From the NCBI RefSeq assembly GCF_028743495.1, contig NZ_CP117968.1: a stretch of 64,000 nt of DNA, one strand, 5' to 3'. This document shows, piece by piece, positions 27,141 to 35,789 of the stretch. The DNA comes from Allobacillus halotolerans. Lineage in GTDB: Bacteria > Bacillota > Bacilli > Bacillales > Alkalibacillaceae. A program made the translations under genes and the position numbers. The notes below the pieces were generated by a model that was given only the letters and a program-made list of their open reading frames with translations, was not told the origin of the DNA and ran no database searches. Position 1 is the first letter of the stretch; each line of letters opens with the position of its first letter.

Positions 27141-29144
27141 ATGAGTGACATGAGCGAAGCAGAAAAGAGAGCTGAAGCGTTACGAAAAGAGCTCAATCAA
27201 TATAATTATGAGTATCATGTGTTGGACCAACCGACCGTTCCCGATGCGGTGTATGATCAAAAGTTACACGAGCTCGTTCAACTGGAAGAAAAACATCCAG
27301 AGCTCATTACGGATGACTCACCGACCCAACGCGTTGGCGGACAACCGTTAGACGAGTTTCGAAAAGTCGATCATACGGTACCGATGTTAAGTCTTGGCAA
27401 TGCTTTTAATGCTGAAGATTTACGTGACTTCGATCGTCGTGTTCGAGGAAAAATTGGAGATGACTTTCAATATGTATGTGAGCTGAAGATTGATGGCTTG
27501 GCTGTTTCATTGCGTTATGAGGAAGGGAAGTTTGTACTTGGCGCAACAAGAGGTGACGGAAAGACAGGGGAAGACATCACGCACAATCTACGGACTGTCA
27601 AGAGCATACCCCTTCGTTTGACGGAATCTGTGACGATTGAAGCTCGCGGCGAAGTGTTCATGCCGAAACCATCTTTTCTTTCTTTAAATGATAATCGAGA
27701 AAAAGACGGGCTTGAACTTTTCGCAAATCCTCGAAATGCGGCGGCAGGTTCACTGCGTCAGCTCGATCCGAAAGTCGCCGCAAATCGTAATTTAGACGTC
27801 TTCTTATATGCGGTCGGTGAATGGCAAGCAGCATCGACGGCTTCACATAGTGAACGATTGAAATACTTACGTGAATTAGGATTTAAAACAAACCCAGAAA
27901 CGAAGCGATTCGACACGATTGAAGAAGTCATTGAATATACAGAGGAGTGGACGATCCACCGAAATGAGTTGGACTATGATATTGATGGCATCGTCATTAA
28001 AGTCGATTCGATCCAGCAACAGGAAGAGCTCGGTTTTACAGCGAAAAGCCCTCGGTGGGCCATCGCTTATAAATTCCCTGCTGAAGAAGCGATTACCGAC
28101 TTACTAGATATCGAACTTAGCGTCGGACGGACAGGCGTTGTCACACCAACAGCGATTTTGACCCCTGTTCAAGTTGCTGGAACGACCGTACAGCGTGCAT
28201 CGTTGCATAATGAGGATTTAATTATTGAAAAAGATATCCGAATTGGAGATACCGTCGTCATCAAAAAAGCGGGTGACATAATTCCGGAAGTCGTTCGCGT
28301 GGTTGAAGATCAGCGAGACGGGGATGAGCAGGTTTTCCGGATGCCTGATACATGTCCGGTATGCGGAAGCCATTTAGAAAAGATTGATGGCGAAGTAGCT
28401 TGGCGTTGTATGAATCCAAATTGTCCAGCTCAGCTAAAAGAAGGGCTCATCCATTTTGTTTCGCGGACTGCGATGAACATTGATGGTCTAGGTGAAAAAG
28501 TCATCGAACAATTATTTGACCATGAGCTTATTCGTAATATTGGTGATTTATACCACTTGAAGAAAGAGGACTTGCTTCAATTGGACCGAATGGGTGAAAA
28601 ATCCGTTACTAATTTGTTGAATGCCATCGAAACATCTAAGGAGAATTCACTCGAACGACTGTTATTTGGGTTGGGCATCCGCTTTGTCGGCAGTAAAGCG
28701 GCAGACATTTTATCCGCTGAATTTAAATCGATCGATCCATTAATGGAGGCTGATCGCGAAACGCTTGAGAGTGTCCCGGAAATTGGAGAAAAAATGGCTG
28801 ATTCCGTTGTGACGTATTTTGAAAAACCAGAAGCAAAGGAATTGATTCAACGGCTGAAGGAATCAGGTTTGAATATGAGTTATTTACACGAAGCAATCGA
28901 AGTGCCTACTGATTCTCCATTTGCTGATAAAACAATTGTGTTGACCGGCAAATTAACCGAAATGTCTCGCGGAGAAGCGAAAAGCCAGATTGAGTCGCTT
29001 GGTGGAAAAGTAACAGGAAGTGTTAGTAAAAATACGGATTTACTGATTGCTGGCGAGGATGCCGGTTCTAAATTGGAAAAAGCCAAAGAATTATCCATCG
29101 AAATATGGAATGAAGCACAGATGCTAGAAGCACTGAATGCTTAG
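27141..29144 (+). CDS. ligA: NAD-dependent DNA ligase LigA
   Basis: 667 residues, the essential replicative ligase. Order: Ia NAD-binding domain, adenylation domain with active Lys116 in ELKIDG, OB fold, four-Cys zinc finger (CPVCGSHLEKIDG then CMNPNC, about 402-427), helix-hairpin-helix repeats (ENSLERLLFGLGIRFVGSKAA, VPEIGEKMA), and a C-terminal BRCT domain from about residue 585. ATG 27150 is an alternative start. Third gene of the pcrB operon. Confidence 0.97.
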   Translation: MSDMSEAEKRAEALRKELNQYNYEYHVLDQPTVPDAVYDQKLHELVQLEEKHPELITDDSPTQRVGGQPLDEFRKVDHTVPMLSLGNAFNAEDLRDFDRRVRGKIGDDFQYVCELKIDGLAVSLRYEEGKFVLGATRGDGKTGEDITHNLRTVKSIPLRLTESVTIEARGEVFMPKPSFLSLNDNREKDGLELFANPRNAAAGSLRQLDPKVAANRNLDVFLYAVGEWQAASTASHSERLKYLRELGFKTNPETKRFDTIEEVIEYTEEWTIHRNELDYDIDGIVIKVDSIQQQEELGFTAKSPRWAIAYKFPAEEAITDLLDIELSVGRTGVVTPTAILTPVQVAGTTVQRASLHNEDLIIEKDIRIGDTVVIKKAGDIIPEVVRVVEDQRDGDEQVFRMPDTCPVCGSHLEKIDGEVAWRCMNPNCPAQLKEGLIHFVSRTAMNIDGLGEKVIEQLFDHELIRNIGDLYHLKKEDLLQLDRMGEKSVTNLLNAIETSKENSLERLLFGLGIRFVGSKAADILSAEFKSIDPLMEADRETLESVPEIGEKMADSVVTYFEKPEAKELIQRLKESGLNMSYLHEAIEVPTDSPFADKTIVLTGKLTEMSRGEAKSQIESLGGKVTGSVSKNTDLLIAGEDAGSKLEKAKELSIEIWNEAQMLEALNA

Positions 29145-29156
29145 GGAGTGGACGGA

Positions 29157-30368
29157 ATGAAACGATTTATCCTGTTCAGCCTGGCACTATTATTGATTGT
29201 CTCAGGCTGTGCACCGAACTATAACACCGATGAAGAAGTTGTTCAGGAAACAGAAGATGAAGAGGAACAGCGATACATTATCCCGACCAATAAGCTAGAA
29301 GAAGATACGTATCGAACCATTTTGCCTTATGTTCCTGGTGTCGCGCGTGGATTGATCGTCAATAAAGTAAGAAATCGATACGATATCGATGAAGTCGAAC
29401 AAGGATTGATCCGCCAAGCGAAAGACGTTTTCGATACAGAGGAATACTTTTTCCAAGAGGGGCAGTACTTAACAGAAGATTTGTTAAAAGATTATTTGAG
29501 TAGGCAACTTACAGAAGAAAAACTTCGTGAAGAATTAGCTGCGAACGAGGATGCAGACCCTGAGGATATTCAAGTCGGATTGAATCCGCCGTTAAATGAA
29601 AAGAAATATAAAAAGGCAGACAAAGAAAAGAAAAAAGAAATGCAAGAAGATAGTCCACAGATTCTCTCCTATATACACGAGCAAAACTATTTGCAACGCG
29701 TGAATGAAGATCAAATGCAACTTGGAGGAATCGCAGTAGCACTTGTATTGAAATCTGAATATGCTTTCCAAACAGATATTGGTGAACCGACGCTTTACAC
29801 AGAAATCGATGAAGCGGAACTATTGAAGTTTGGCAAGGAAACGGCTGAAAAGGTGATCAATCGGCTAAGAGATCGTGAAGAATTAGCGGACATTCCGATT
29901 TTGGTTGCTTTGTATAAAGAAAATGAGGCAAGTGGAATTACACCTGGAAATTATTTAACCAAGGCGGTTGTCGATCCGAATGGCCGTACAATCGGTGAGT
30001 GGGAAAATATTAATGAAAAATACGTTCTTTTTCCATCTGGAGAAGCTGAGCGAAACCATTACGATCAATATGAAGCCTTTACGGCATTTGAAAGAGATGT
30101 CGGCGAATTTTTCCCGAATTATATTGGTGTAATTGGTACGGGTTATTTTAATGGTGGAAATTTACACGACTTATCAATTGATATAACAATAGAATTCAAC
30201 GGAAAACAAGAAGTTGTCGGCTTCACACAACATGTGTACCGATTAGTTCAGGAACATTTTCCAAACCATTACGATGTGGAAGTGAATGTCATGTCACCGG
30301 AACGCCAAGAAAGCGTCGTTTACAGAAAAGCAGACAAAGAAGAACCAGAAGTTTATATCTATCAATAA
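29157..30368 (+). CDS. camS: CamS family sex pheromone lipoprotein (YerH)
   Basis: 403 residues. Signal peptide with lipobox IVSGC near residue 19, acidic linker, then the CamS domain. In Enterococcus/Staphylococcus the cleaved signal peptide of this family acts as a plasmid-transfer pheromone; here the peptide LFSLALLLIVSG is the equivalent, but activity is not implied. ATG 29157 follows AGGGAGTGG. Only 12 bp after ligA, followed by a terminator. Confidence 0.92.
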   Translation: MKRFILFSLALLLIVSGCAPNYNTDEEVVQETEDEEEQRYIIPTNKLEEDTYRTILPYVPGVARGLIVNKVRNRYDIDEVEQGLIRQAKDVFDTEEYFFQEGQYLTEDLLKDYLSRQLTEEKLREELAANEDADPEDIQVGLNPPLNEKKYKKADKEKKKEMQEDSPQILSYIHEQNYLQRVNEDQMQLGGIAVALVLKSEYAFQTDIGEPTLYTEIDEAELLKFGKETAEKVINRLRDREELADIPILVALYKENEASGITPGNYLTKAVVDPNGRTIGEWENINEKYVLFPSGEAERNHYDQYEAFTAFERDVGEFFPNYIGVIGTGYFNGGNLHDLSIDITIEFNGKQEVVGFTQHVYRLVQEHFPNHYDVEVNVMSPERQESVVYRKADKEEPEVYIYQ

Positions 30369-30380
30369 CTGTTTTTGATA

Positions 30381-30419
30381 GGGAGGCAAAAAAGAAGGAT
30401 TGAATACCGCCTCCCTTTC
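30381..30419 (+). terminator. Terminator of the pcrB-pcrA-ligA-camS operon
   Basis: A stem of GGGAGGC (30381-30387) with GCCTCCC (30409-30415), then TTTCATTT. The loop is long (about 21 nt). Confidence 0.75.
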
Positions 30420-30433
30420 ATTTAGAATAGGTA

Positions 30434-30448
30434 TGTAAGCGCTATAAT
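30434..30448 (+). promoter_or_regulatory. cre-like site over the rocA -10 box
   Basis: TGTAAGCGCTATAA (30434-30447) matches the CcpA cre pattern at all but one defined position, and overlaps TATAAT (30443-30448), the likely -10. This fits carbon catabolite repression of proline/arginine use. Confidence 0.45.
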
Positions 30449-30477
30449 ATCAGAAAATTAAGAGGAGGAAGATTTCA

Positions 30478-32034
30478 ATGGTAGTACCTTTCAAACATGA
30501 ACCGTTTACAGACTTTTCATTAGAGGAAAATCAGAAAGCGCAGAAAGAAGCGCTTCATCAAGTTGAACAAATGCTTGGCAAAGAGTATCCTCTCCTCATC
30601 GACGGTGAAGAGGTTTATACAGATGATAAAATTGTTTCGACAAATCCAGGAAATAAAGATGAAGTGATCGGTAAAGTTTCCAAAGCGAATAAAGAACTTG
30701 CAGAGAAAGCGATCCAATCAGCAAATGAACATTTCGAATGGTGGAGAAAATCCACTGCCGAAATGCGTGCAGATATTCTTTTCCGTACAGCGGCAATTAT
30801 TCGTCGCCGACGCTTTGAATTTAATGCATGGATTATCAAAGAAGGCGGAAAACCGTGGAAAGAAGCTGATGCGGATATCGCAGAAGGAATCGACTTCCTA
30901 GAATATTATGGAAGACAAATGCTCGAAATTGATAGTGGAAAAGGACTAGACATCGTCAGCCGTCCAATCGAAAATAACCGCTTCAGTTATATACCATTAG
31001 GCGCTGGTGTCGTTATTTCACCATGGAACTTCCTATTCGCTATTATGGCTGGAACGGCCGTTTCTCCAATGGTGACTGGAAATACCGTCATCTTAAAGCC
31101 AGCAAGTAATACACCAGTCATTGCTTACAAATTAATGGAAGCATTAAAAGAAGCAGGACTCCCTGGTGGAATCATTAACTACTTACCAGGACCAGGTGGA
31201 GAAGTCGGTGATTACTTAGTCGAGCATCCGAAAACGCGCTTTGTCAGCTTCACAGGTTCTCGTGAAGTAGGTACTCGTATTTTTGAACGTGCAGCAGTCG
31301 TGCAAGAAGGGCAAGAGTGGTTAAAACGTGTCGTCGCAGAAATGGGCGGAAAAGACACAATCATCGTGGATGACAATGCGGACTTGGAGTTAGCCGCTGA
31401 ATCGATTGTTAACTCAGCTTTCGGTTTCTCTGGTCAAAAATGTTCAGCTTGTTCTCGAGTCGTTGCGCATGAAGACGTTTATGATCAGTTGTTAGACCGC
31501 TGTGTTGAATTAACGAAAGATCTTGATGTCGGTGATCCATCTGAGAAAAACTACTACATGGGCGCGGTCATCGATCAAGCTTCCTATGATAAAATCTTGA
31601 ACTATGTTGAAATCGGAAAAGAAGAAGGCGCTCGCCTCGTACATGGTGGTACGGGAGATGACAAGAATGGATTCTTCATCCAGCCGACAATCTTTGCGGA
31701 TGCCGATCCAAAATCTCGCATCATGCAAGAGGAAATCTTCGGACCAGTCGTTGCCTTTACAAAAGCAAAAGACTTTGACGAAATGCTAGATATTGCAAAC
31801 AATACAGAGTACGGCCTAACTGGAGCAATTATCTCCAACAACCGTACGCATATTGAAATGGCGAAAGAAGACTTCCACGTCGGAAACCTTTACATTAACC
31901 GTGGATGTACAGCAGCCATCGTTGGCTACCACCCATTCGGCGGATTCAAGATGTCTGGAACCGACTCCAAAGCAGGCGGACCTGACTACTTGAATAACTT
32001 CCTACAAGGAAAAACAATCTCCGAAATGTATTAA
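30478..32034 (+). CDS. rocA: 1-pyrroline-5-carboxylate dehydrogenase
   Basis: 518 residues, NAD-dependent aldehyde dehydrogenase converting pyrroline-5-carboxylate to glutamate, the last step of proline and arginine breakdown. General base Glu288 in VAEMGGKD and catalytic Cys322 in SGQKCSACSR are present, as is the N-terminal KHEPFTDF typical of Bacillus RocA/PruA. Ribosome site GAGGAGG. Monocistronic between terminators. No proline dehydrogenase is adjacent. Confidence 0.96.
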   Translation: MVVPFKHEPFTDFSLEENQKAQKEALHQVEQMLGKEYPLLIDGEEVYTDDKIVSTNPGNKDEVIGKVSKANKELAEKAIQSANEHFEWWRKSTAEMRADILFRTAAIIRRRRFEFNAWIIKEGGKPWKEADADIAEGIDFLEYYGRQMLEIDSGKGLDIVSRPIENNRFSYIPLGAGVVISPWNFLFAIMAGTAVSPMVTGNTVILKPASNTPVIAYKLMEALKEAGLPGGIINYLPGPGGEVGDYLVEHPKTRFVSFTGSREVGTRIFERAAVVQEGQEWLKRVVAEMGGKDTIIVDDNADLELAAESIVNSAFGFSGQKCSACSRVVAHEDVYDQLLDRCVELTKDLDVGDPSEKNYYMGAVIDQASYDKILNYVEIGKEEGARLVHGGTGDDKNGFFIQPTIFADADPKSRIMQEEIFGPVVAFTKAKDFDEMLDIANNTEYGLTGAIISNNRTHIEMAKEDFHVGNLYINRGCTAAIVGYHPFGGFKMSGTDSKAGGPDYLNNFLQGKTISEMY

Positions 32035-32048
32035 TAAAAAGATGAGAA

Positions 32049-32074
32049 AATCCCGGTCTTGTGCCGGGATTTTT
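32049..32074 (+). terminator. Terminator of rocA
   Basis: A stem of AATCCCGG with CCGGGATT around CTTGTG/TCTTGTG, then TTTTCC. Confidence 0.85.
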
Positions 32075-32100
32075 CCTTTTATATTTGGTTGTATGAGGTG

Positions 32101-32289
32101 GTTGATAAATGTGATTTGAATGTTGATAGAGTTGGTCTGACTGTCGATAAAAGCGCTCTGACTGTTGATAAAGTGTTTCAAACTGTCGATAAAGTCGCTC
32201 TGACTGTTGATAAAGCGTTACTAACTGTCGATAAATACGCTCTGACTGTTGATAAAATAATACTTACTGCTGATAACCACGAGTTTACT
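32101..32289. repeat. Nine 21-bp tandem repeats (42-bp higher order)
   Basis: GTYGATA begins units at 32101, 32122, 32143, 32164, 32185, 32206, 32227, 32248 and 32269 (the last GCTGAT), always 21 bp apart. From 32122 the third base alternates T and C, so the real unit may be 42 bp (ACTGTCGATAAA / ACTGTTGATAAA). It is open in one frame only because 21 is a multiple of three. Lies between the convergent rocA and minus-strand operon. Confidence 0.9.
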
Positions 32290-32349
32290 AGTCATAGCCA
32301 CTCGCCGCACTCTAATAGACGCACAGAGAGGTTTCAACCTTACACCAAA

Positions 32350-32529
32350 TCAGTCCGAATCTCTCCGGTTTTTCATTTCTTTAACTACATTGAGTCCTGC
32401 ACCGATCGTGACACCTACAGCGATTCCGGTCACGAGGTTATCTGTAACGAGCCATACGGCAATGGCGATCAATACACCGATGACCATATCGGGAATCAAA
32501 CTTGTTTTTTCTTTATCCTTATTTGTCAT
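32350..32529 (-). CDS. Small membrane protein coupled to the ATP pyrophosphatase gene
   Basis: 59 residues: charged start MTNKDKEKTS, one or two hydrophobic segments (about residues 12-29 and 32-47), basic tail KEMKNRRDSD. ATG 32529 overlaps the TGA of the upstream gene (ATGA), and TAGGAGCG provides the ribosome site. Predicted single hairpin in the membrane. No family recognised. Confidence 0.75.
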   Translation of the reverse strand: MTNKDKEKTSLIPDMVIGVLIAIAVWLVTDNLVTGIAVGVTIGAGLNVVKEMKNRRDSD

Positions 32530-33203
32530 GTTGTTTCGCTCCTAACTAAATCGATATATGTATAATAAGGTCCTTCATGAGTGTGTTCGCTAATCTTATA
32601 AGGTAAGGTTCGCTCAAATAACGGGCCGTCAACGACAAAGGTATGAAACTCACCATTTTCACCGCAAACATCAACATTCTTAGGTAGAGCCTCTAGTAAA
32701 TCCGTCGTTATTTTTTCTCCTAAAAAAGAAATCGGAACAGTCGTTGGATCTATTGTCGTGATGATCGTTTCATACCCGAGCTCCATGAATTCGTGAATTA
32801 AATCATCTGTCGATTCGCCCCATAATGGGAAAATCGCTTCCAATCCAGCTTCTTGAACTTGTTTTTCCCGGTAGTCACGAACATCCTTCAACAAAATATC
32901 ACCGAAAACAATGTGAGAAATCCCTTCATCCCGTGCTGTTTCATAGGCATCGAAAATTCGTTGATTGTAATTTTCGTTGGACGGATCTTTCGGTAAAAAG
33001 ACTTTGTGCATCGGTAATCCTAAAAGTTCGGCTTGCAAATCGACGAGTTCTTCCCTGATGCCATGGGTAGTGGAACGTTCATATCCTTCAGTGATTGTCG
33101 TCAGCAAACCTACGACTTCAATATCTGATTGGTTCATCATTCGATGTAAGGCGAGCATCGAATCTTTCCCACCACTATGCGAAACCCATACTTTTCTAAC
33201 CAT
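32526..33203 (-). CDS. Dph6-related ATP pyrophosphatase
   Basis: 225 residues. N-terminal PP-loop SHSGGKDSMLAL (ATP pyrophosphate binding, adenylating), then the Dph6/COG2102 signature (TTHGIREELVDLQAELLGLP, HIVFGDILLKDVRDYREKQV, GENGEFHTFV). In eukaryotes and archaea this family amidates diphthine on EF2. Bacteria lack diphthamide, so the bacterial substrate is unknown. Overlaps a tiny membrane-protein gene downstream. Confidence 0.88.
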   Translation of the reverse strand: MVRKVWVSHSGGKDSMLALHRMMNQSDIEVVGLLTTITEGYERSTTHGIREELVDLQAELLGLPMHKVFLPKDPSNENYNQRIFDAYETARDEGISHIVFGDILLKDVRDYREKQVQEAGLEAIFPLWGESTDDLIHEFMELGYETIITTIDPTTVPISFLGEKITTDLLEALPKNVDVCGENGEFHTFVVDGPLFERTLPYKISEHTHEGPYYTYIDLVRSETT

Positions 33204-33274
33204 ATGTAAAACCTCCAGTTACTTATAGTTTATCGGATTTTAATCTTTTCTTCTAGAAAGTCGTATTTATACAA

Positions 33275-33311
33275 AAGAAAACAGAGCTCTAATTTCTTAG
33301 CAGCTCTGTTT
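33275..33311 (-). terminator. Terminator of pepF
   Basis: A stem of AAACAGAGCT (33279-33288) with AGCTCTGTTT (33302-33311), with a T-rich tail on the minus strand. Confidence 0.8.
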
Positions 33312-33319
33312 CAAATCAG

Positions 33320-35119
33320 TTATTCATAGCTTTTTTCAAGTTCATCGACGAGTGAACCGACATAGGCGACAGCTTTTCTGACGGCGTCTGGTGTCGACAT
33401 ATCGACTCCTGCATATTTCATTAATTCAAGCGGTGTTTTCGTTCCACCCATTTTCAAAACGTCCAACCATCGATCAATTGCCGGCTGACCTTCTTCTTTA
33501 AACAACTGATGTACAGCGGTCGAAGCCGTGAGTCCAGCTGAATACGTATATGGATAAAGGCCCATATAATAGTGTGGCTGACGCATCCAAGTTAACTTGG
33601 CTCCTTCATCAATCTCAACGGTATCTCCCCAGAAGTTTTCCAAAGCTTCACCTTTTTGTTCAGATAACGTTTGGGCTGTTAACGGAATGCCTTTTTCCGC
33701 CAATGAATAAACCCGGCGTTGATATTCTCCTTCGAGCAGGTGCGTCACGAAGTTATGGTAATACGTGCCAAGCAGTTGCAGGATGATCCAGCGACGCATC
33801 CGTGGGTCGTCCGTATTTTCCAATAGGTGATCGGCTAACAACAACTCGTTCAATGTAGATGGTGCTTCAATGAAATAAGTTGACGGACGTGTATTGAAAA
33901 TTCGCTGGTTTTGATTGGCAAAATAAAAATGTCCCGCGTGACCTAATTCATGTGCCAAAATAAATCCACCACGCATGTTACCAGTAAATGTCAGTAAGAT
34001 ATATGGATGGGAACCATATGGACTCGCACAAAAGGCGCCAGTTGATTTTCCGACGTTATCGGCATAATCGACCCAACGCTCGGTCATCGCTTTTTTCATG
34101 GCATCTGTATATTCTGGCCCCATCACTTGCAATGCATTTAGAATGGTATCGCACACTTCTTCATAAGAAGATTCTGGATTAAAGTCGGGGTCCAATGGAG
34201 CTTTTAAGTCGACAAAAGACATCTTGTCCAAGCCGAGAACACGCTTTTTCAACTTTGCAAAACGTTGCATATGCGGTGCCAATTCTTTTTGAATGACATC
34301 CAGTTGGTTATGATACATTTCTTCCGTGACTTTTTGCGGTTGTAACAACATTTGTGTGACGTTATCATAGCCGCGAACCTTTGATAGCGTAACTTGCTTT
34401 GTCACTTCCGTTGAATACGTAGCGGCAAATGTATTTTGATAGTTTTTCAATGTTTCAACGAACGATTCATAGGCCTTATGGCGAATCGCCGTCTGAGGTG
34501 AAAGCTCATATTCATCTTCAAACAGAGCAAATGAATTCGGATACGTCTCGCCATCGTGTTCAAAGTCAGCGAAGGCCATATCTGATGACTTGCTCCGCTG
34601 ATAAATCATATACGGCGCACTTGTCACTTGTCCAAGAGAAGCTAATACTTTTTCTGTTTCAGCGGATAAGGTATATGGTTTTTCTTCGATTAAATCTTGT
34701 AAAACCAATTGATAGTCACTTAGGTTTTCATTTTCGTTGAGATACTTTTCGATTGTACCTTCAGGCAACGCCAAGATCTCTGAATTTACAAAAGAGAGAG
34801 CTGCACCAACCTTCGCAAGCGTAGCCGAAACTTTTGCTGAGTTCGCCTGGTTTTCTGCGTTCGTTCCATCTTCCGAACTACGTAGATTGGCATACGTTGC
34901 GACAAGCGTCGCTTTTTCCATCAATGCTGTTTGAGCTTCGAGGCAATCATACAAAACATTTGCCCCTTCATGGAGTCGCCCTTCATATTGTGTGACCGTC
35001 GGAAGCTCATCCTCCAACTCCATTCGTGCTTCTTCCCAATCAGCTAGTGTTGAAAATAAATCTTCTAAATTCCATGTTTGTTCAACAGGAACTTCTGAAC
35101 GCTTCATGCGCTGTGCCAT
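33320..35119 (-). CDS. pepF: Oligoendopeptidase F
   Basis: 599 residues, cytosolic M3B zinc metallopeptidase that trims oligopeptides of about 7-17 residues. The HExxH zinc motif is AHELGHAGHF near residue 389; the third ligand region is FIEAPSTLNELLLAD. Full family length. ATG 35119 follows AGGGGGAA on the minus strand. Monocistronic. Confidence 0.96.
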   Translation of the reverse strand: MAQRMKRSEVPVEQTWNLEDLFSTLADWEEARMELEDELPTVTQYEGRLHEGANVLYDCLEAQTALMEKATLVATYANLRSSEDGTNAENQANSAKVSATLAKVGAALSFVNSEILALPEGTIEKYLNENENLSDYQLVLQDLIEEKPYTLSAETEKVLASLGQVTSAPYMIYQRSKSSDMAFADFEHDGETYPNSFALFEDEYELSPQTAIRHKAYESFVETLKNYQNTFAATYSTEVTKQVTLSKVRGYDNVTQMLLQPQKVTEEMYHNQLDVIQKELAPHMQRFAKLKKRVLGLDKMSFVDLKAPLDPDFNPESSYEEVCDTILNALQVMGPEYTDAMKKAMTERWVDYADNVGKSTGAFCASPYGSHPYILLTFTGNMRGGFILAHELGHAGHFYFANQNQRIFNTRPSTYFIEAPSTLNELLLADHLLENTDDPRMRRWIILQLLGTYYHNFVTHLLEGEYQRRVYSLAEKGIPLTAQTLSEQKGEALENFWGDTVEIDEGAKLTWMRQPHYYMGLYPYTYSAGLTASTAVHQLFKEEGQPAIDRWLDVLKMGGTKTPLELMKYAGVDMSTPDAVRKAVAYVGSLVDELEKSYE

Positions 35120-35483
35120 GTAATTCCCCCTATAAACTATTTCGTGATACTAAGTATTATAAAGGAAACAACTAAATTTGTCAGTTTAATCTTACTATTT
35201 TTTATAGAAAGATTTTTTGAAAAGAAGTCTTGTATCTAGCCCATGAGTTCGGCAGTCCACCACGCGAATTTGAACGGCGATCGCTAAAAGCCGTTAGCAA
35301 GCGAAAGGGTGCGGTCCAATCCCATTGAGCCAACTTCCGATCATCCAATTTCGTCAGCGATTCTCTACCTATACTTATCGTTGCCATGCGAACGGTTATT
35401 TTGCTATGATAAGGGAGTATTGTAAGGTTATTTTTGATTCATAATGTTACATATAGATGGATGTAAATATTGGAGGTGCCAGA
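35120..35483. other. Divergent spacer between pepF and gatC
   Basis: No gene seen. A hairpin AACGGC...GCCGTT (about 35273-35296) lies in a GC-richer stretch, possibly a decayed repeat. The gatC ribosome site GGAGGT lies at 35472-35477. Confidence 0.45.
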
Positions 35484-35777
35484 ATGTCTAAAAAGATTTC
35501 GACTGAAGATGTGAAGCATGTCGCTCATTTGGCAAGACTTGCGATTACAGATGAGGAAGCGGAAAAATACAGTGAGCAATTGAGCTCGATCATTAACTTT
35601 TCCGAGCAATTGAGTGAGGTTGATACAAGCAACGTTAAGCCGATGACGCATGTACTAGATATGAAGAACGTGTTCCGTGAAGATGAACCGAAAGATTGGA
35701 TCACAAAAGAAGAAGCACTAAAAAATGCACCGGACCAAGCAGATGGGCAATTCCGTGTGCCATCAATTTTGGAATAA
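35484..35777 (+). CDS. gatC: Asp/Glu-tRNA amidotransferase subunit C
   Basis: 97 residues, the small subunit that wraps around GatA and joins it to GatB in the enzyme converting Glu-tRNA-Gln (and Asp-tRNA-Asn) to the amide. Typical start MSKKISTEDVKHVAHLARL. ATG 35484 is set by GGAGGT; an upstream ATG at 35457 lacks a site. First gene of gatCAB. Confidence 0.96.
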   Translation: MSKKISTEDVKHVAHLARLAITDEEAEKYSEQLSSIINFSEQLSEVDTSNVKPMTHVLDMKNVFREDEPKDWITKEEALKNAPDQADGQFRVPSILE

Positions 35778-35789
35778 GGAGGGAACAAG

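Noticed and set aside
32059..32565. Long plus-strand frame rich in TVDK units
   Set aside because: Produced by the 21-bp array (multiple of three) and the antisense of the small membrane-protein gene.
35202..35387. 61-codon minus-strand frame between pepF and gatC
   Set aside because: No ribosome site, and the sequence is low-complexity spacer with a hairpin.
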